Origin: an uncultured Collinsella sp.
GTDB lineage: Bacteria; Actinomycetota; Coriobacteriia; Coriobacteriales; Coriobacteriaceae
DNA length: 14,177 nt
Direction of reading: 5' to 3'
NCBI GenBank assembly: GCA_902465425.1
Contig: CABQNA010000017.1
Coordinates: forward strand, 1-14,177
The position numbers and the translations under genes were made by a program. Of the stretch, positions 12,933-14,177 are shown piece by piece (position 1 is the stretch's first letter; every line of letters starts with the position of its first letter). Below the pieces are notes generated by a model. It did not search any database and was not told where the DNA came from. It worked only from the letters and a program-made list of their open reading frames with translations.

Positions 12933-13976
12933 TTAGCGCTTGCGGGGGATGAGTTTGGTGCGGCGCAGGTGGATCATCTCGGCTGCGATGGAGACGGCGA
13001 TCTCCTCGGGGTCCTCTGCCTCGATGGCGACGCCGATCGGCAGGTGCAGCTCGTCGATCTGGTCCTGTGTAAAGCCTTCCTGCTCCAGGCGGGCACGCAC
13101 AAAGGCCGTCTTGCGGCGCGAGCCCAAGCAACCCAGATAGGCGGGTTTGGCGCGCATGGCCTGAATCACCACGTCGATATCGGACTTGTGGCCTGCTGTG
13201 GCCACGACCACCAGGTCGCGCGGACCGATGGGGCACAGCTCGCTCAGGTTCTTGTAATCGACCAGGCGACGATCGTAGACACCGGACACCCATTCGGGCG
13301 TCAACGTGCCGGGGCGGTCATCGCAGGCCACGACGGCAAAGCCCGCCGCCGTGAGCACCCGCGCCGTCGCGGCGCCCACGTGTCCGCAGCCAAAGATATA
13401 GGTCAGGCCCTCAGGGCAGAGCGTCTCGATGTGCGCCGGGGGAATCTCGGAGGCGGCGTTAGTGTAGGTGACGTTACTCCCCTCCTCCACCAGCGAAAGC
13501 CCGGGGCAGCCCGCAATGGTATGGCGCGATGCCCCGCCATGGTATTCGGCCACATCGCCCTCGAGTGCGCTCGCAATAAACGGATCAAAGTCAATGACGA
13601 AGTCGCCGATGCGCCGATAAGCCAAGACGTCGGCAATTTCCTGGAACAGCGGTGCCTGAGTCGCATCCAGATGCAGGTAGCACAGGCAGATGGCTCCGCC
13701 GCAGATCATGCCGGTATCGGAGTTCTCGCCGCCCATGGTGTAGCGGACCAGACGCGACTGTCCCGCGCTCAGGAGTTCGCGCGCCTCATCCAGCGCAAAG
13801 AGCTCAATCTTGCCGCCGCCGATAGTGCCCGCCTGGCTGCCATCGGCAAAGACGGCCATCCATGCGCCCACACCGCGCGGTGACGACCCCACCGTGCCGG
13901 CCACGACCACGAGCTCGCACGTCTCGCCAGCACGCAGGGCGGCAAGCGCCGCATTCACAACATCGAGCTTTTCCAT
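12933..13976 (-). CDS. xdhC: XdhC/CoxI family molybdenum hydroxylase maturation factor
   Basis: Predicted chaperone that binds molybdenum cofactor and helps insert it, in sulfurated form, into xanthine dehydrogenase-type hydroxylases. The 347-residue product has the N-terminal XdhC/CoxI domain with AGTVGSSPRGVGAWMAVF (26-43), GTIGGGKIE (50-58) and the conserved TGMICGG (88-94, with Cys92). The C-terminal XdhC Rossmann domain carries the nucleotide-binding YIFGCGHVGAATARVL (193-208), CDDRP (218-222), LGCLGSRRK (281-289) and HLPIGVAIEAEDPEEIAVSI (311-330). The ATG at 13976 is nine bases after the upstream stop. That neighbour is a YqeB-like protein, a pairing seen in selenium-dependent molybdenum hydroxylase loci. 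The hydroxylase itself is not in the window, so the substrate is unknown. Confidence 0.9.
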   Translation of the reverse strand: MEKLDVVNAALAALRAGETCELVVVAGTVGSSPRGVGAWMAVFADGSQAGTIGGGKIELFALDEARELLSAGQSRLVRYTMGGENSDTGMICGGAICLCYLHLDATQAPLFQEIADVLAYRRIGDFVIDFDPFIASALEGDVAEYHGGASRHTIAGCPGLSLVEEGSNVTYTNAASEIPPAHIETLCPEGLTYIFGCGHVGAATARVLTAAGFAVVACDDRPGTLTPEWVSGVYDRRLVDYKNLSELCPIGPRDLVVVATAGHKSDIDVVIQAMRAKPAYLGCLGSRRKTAFVRARLEQEGFTQDQIDELHLPIGVAIEAEDPEEIAVSIAAEMIHLRRTKLIPRKR

Positions 13977-13985
13977 TGCCGCCTT

Positions 13986-14177
13986 CTATCCTCTAAAGAT
14001 ATCGGTGAGCATAGCGAGTGCCTCGAGCACGCCGCCGCCGACCGACGTCGCCTTGTCCGAAATGTAGTTGATATAGCTAGCATCGCCGCGTGGGTCGACG
14101 TCGGCACATTTAAAGCCCTCAGTCACCCGCACGCCGTTCGCCAAAAGCCCGCGCAGACAGCCATCGATCTGCGTGCA
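13986..14177 (-). CDS. YqeB/EF2563-like protein, selenium-dependent hydroxylase system (partial)
   Basis: The last 63 codons of a gene that enters from the right edge; its start lies outside the window. The fragment reads RGLLANGVRVTEGFKCADVD then PRGDASYINYISDKATSVGG and GVLEALAML. It resembles the C-terminus of the YqeB/EF2563 family, in which a run like G.K..DvDPRg....c..iSdKa.aigGGvleai is typical. The family is associated with selenium-dependent molybdenum hydroxylases, though its biochemical role is not firmly known. Only nine bases separate its TAG from xdhC, which indicates a shared transcript. The family call rests on motif memory over a short stretch. Confidence 0.7.
   Translation of the reverse strand, partial: CTQIDGCLRGLLANGVRVTEGFKCADVDPRGDASYINYISDKATSVGGGVLEALAMLTDIFRG

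Noticed and set aside
12589..13293. Minus-strand frame crossing the xdhC-rplE gap
   Set aside because: Most of it is an off-frame reading of xdhC and it runs into rplE; the product is Arg/Pro/Gly-rich without a family pattern.

Overview
The window is a bacterial chromosome segment of moderate to high GC. Every convincing gene lies on the minus strand, so transcription runs from high to low coordinates. The gene order from rplE to rplQ then truA, a zinc-type S14, a zinc-free S4, frequent GTG/TTG starts and a YqeB/XdhC pair of the selenium-dependent molybdenum hydroxylase type together suggest a Gram-positive gut anaerobe, most likely an actinobacterium of the Coriobacteriia (Collinsella-like). 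The taxon is an inference from general familiarity, not from any search.

Layout in transcription order. (1) 14177-12933: the C-terminal end of a YqeB/EF2563-like protein followed by a complete xdhC, both linked to maturation of molybdenum hydroxylases. (2) 12932-12620: a 313-bp gap without a gene. It holds a long near-perfect hairpin repeat next to the xdhC stop codon, a plausible minus-strand promoter and a structured leader before rplE. (3) 12619-5402: a spc-type ribosomal protein cluster starting at rplE: rplE, rpsN (zinc type), rpsH, rplF, rplR, rpsE, rpmD, rplO, secY, adk, map, infA, rpmJ, rpsM. (4) 5387-2895: the rest of the alpha-type cluster: rpsK, rpsD, rpoA, rplQ, closed by a perfect 10-bp stem terminator at 2838-2868. 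(5) 2802-206: truA, a family 2-like glycosyltransferase with a TTG start, and argR with its own terminator. (6) 205-1: no gene I can support; it holds the argR terminator and a second possible stem.

The ribosomal genes supply 30S and 50S proteins. secY makes the membrane translocon, adk balances adenine nucleotides, map trims initiator methionine, infA makes IF1, rpoA makes the RNA polymerase alpha subunit and truA modifies tRNA, so the block is a growth-rate gene cluster.

The main oddity is that the cluster begins at rplE. The genes that normally sit directly upstream (rplX and rplN, then the S10 group) are absent and xdhC is there instead, with a palindromic repeat at the junction. This is either a real rearrangement, with rplE now driven by its own promoter, or an assembly join at a repeat. 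Several gaps inside the cluster carry unusual hairpins (rplE/rpsN, rpsN/rpsH, rplF/rplR, infA/rpmJ). A perfect 15-bp palindrome resembling an ARG box lies just upstream of argR. I see no CRISPR array, tRNA, rRNA, insertion sequence or phage gene.
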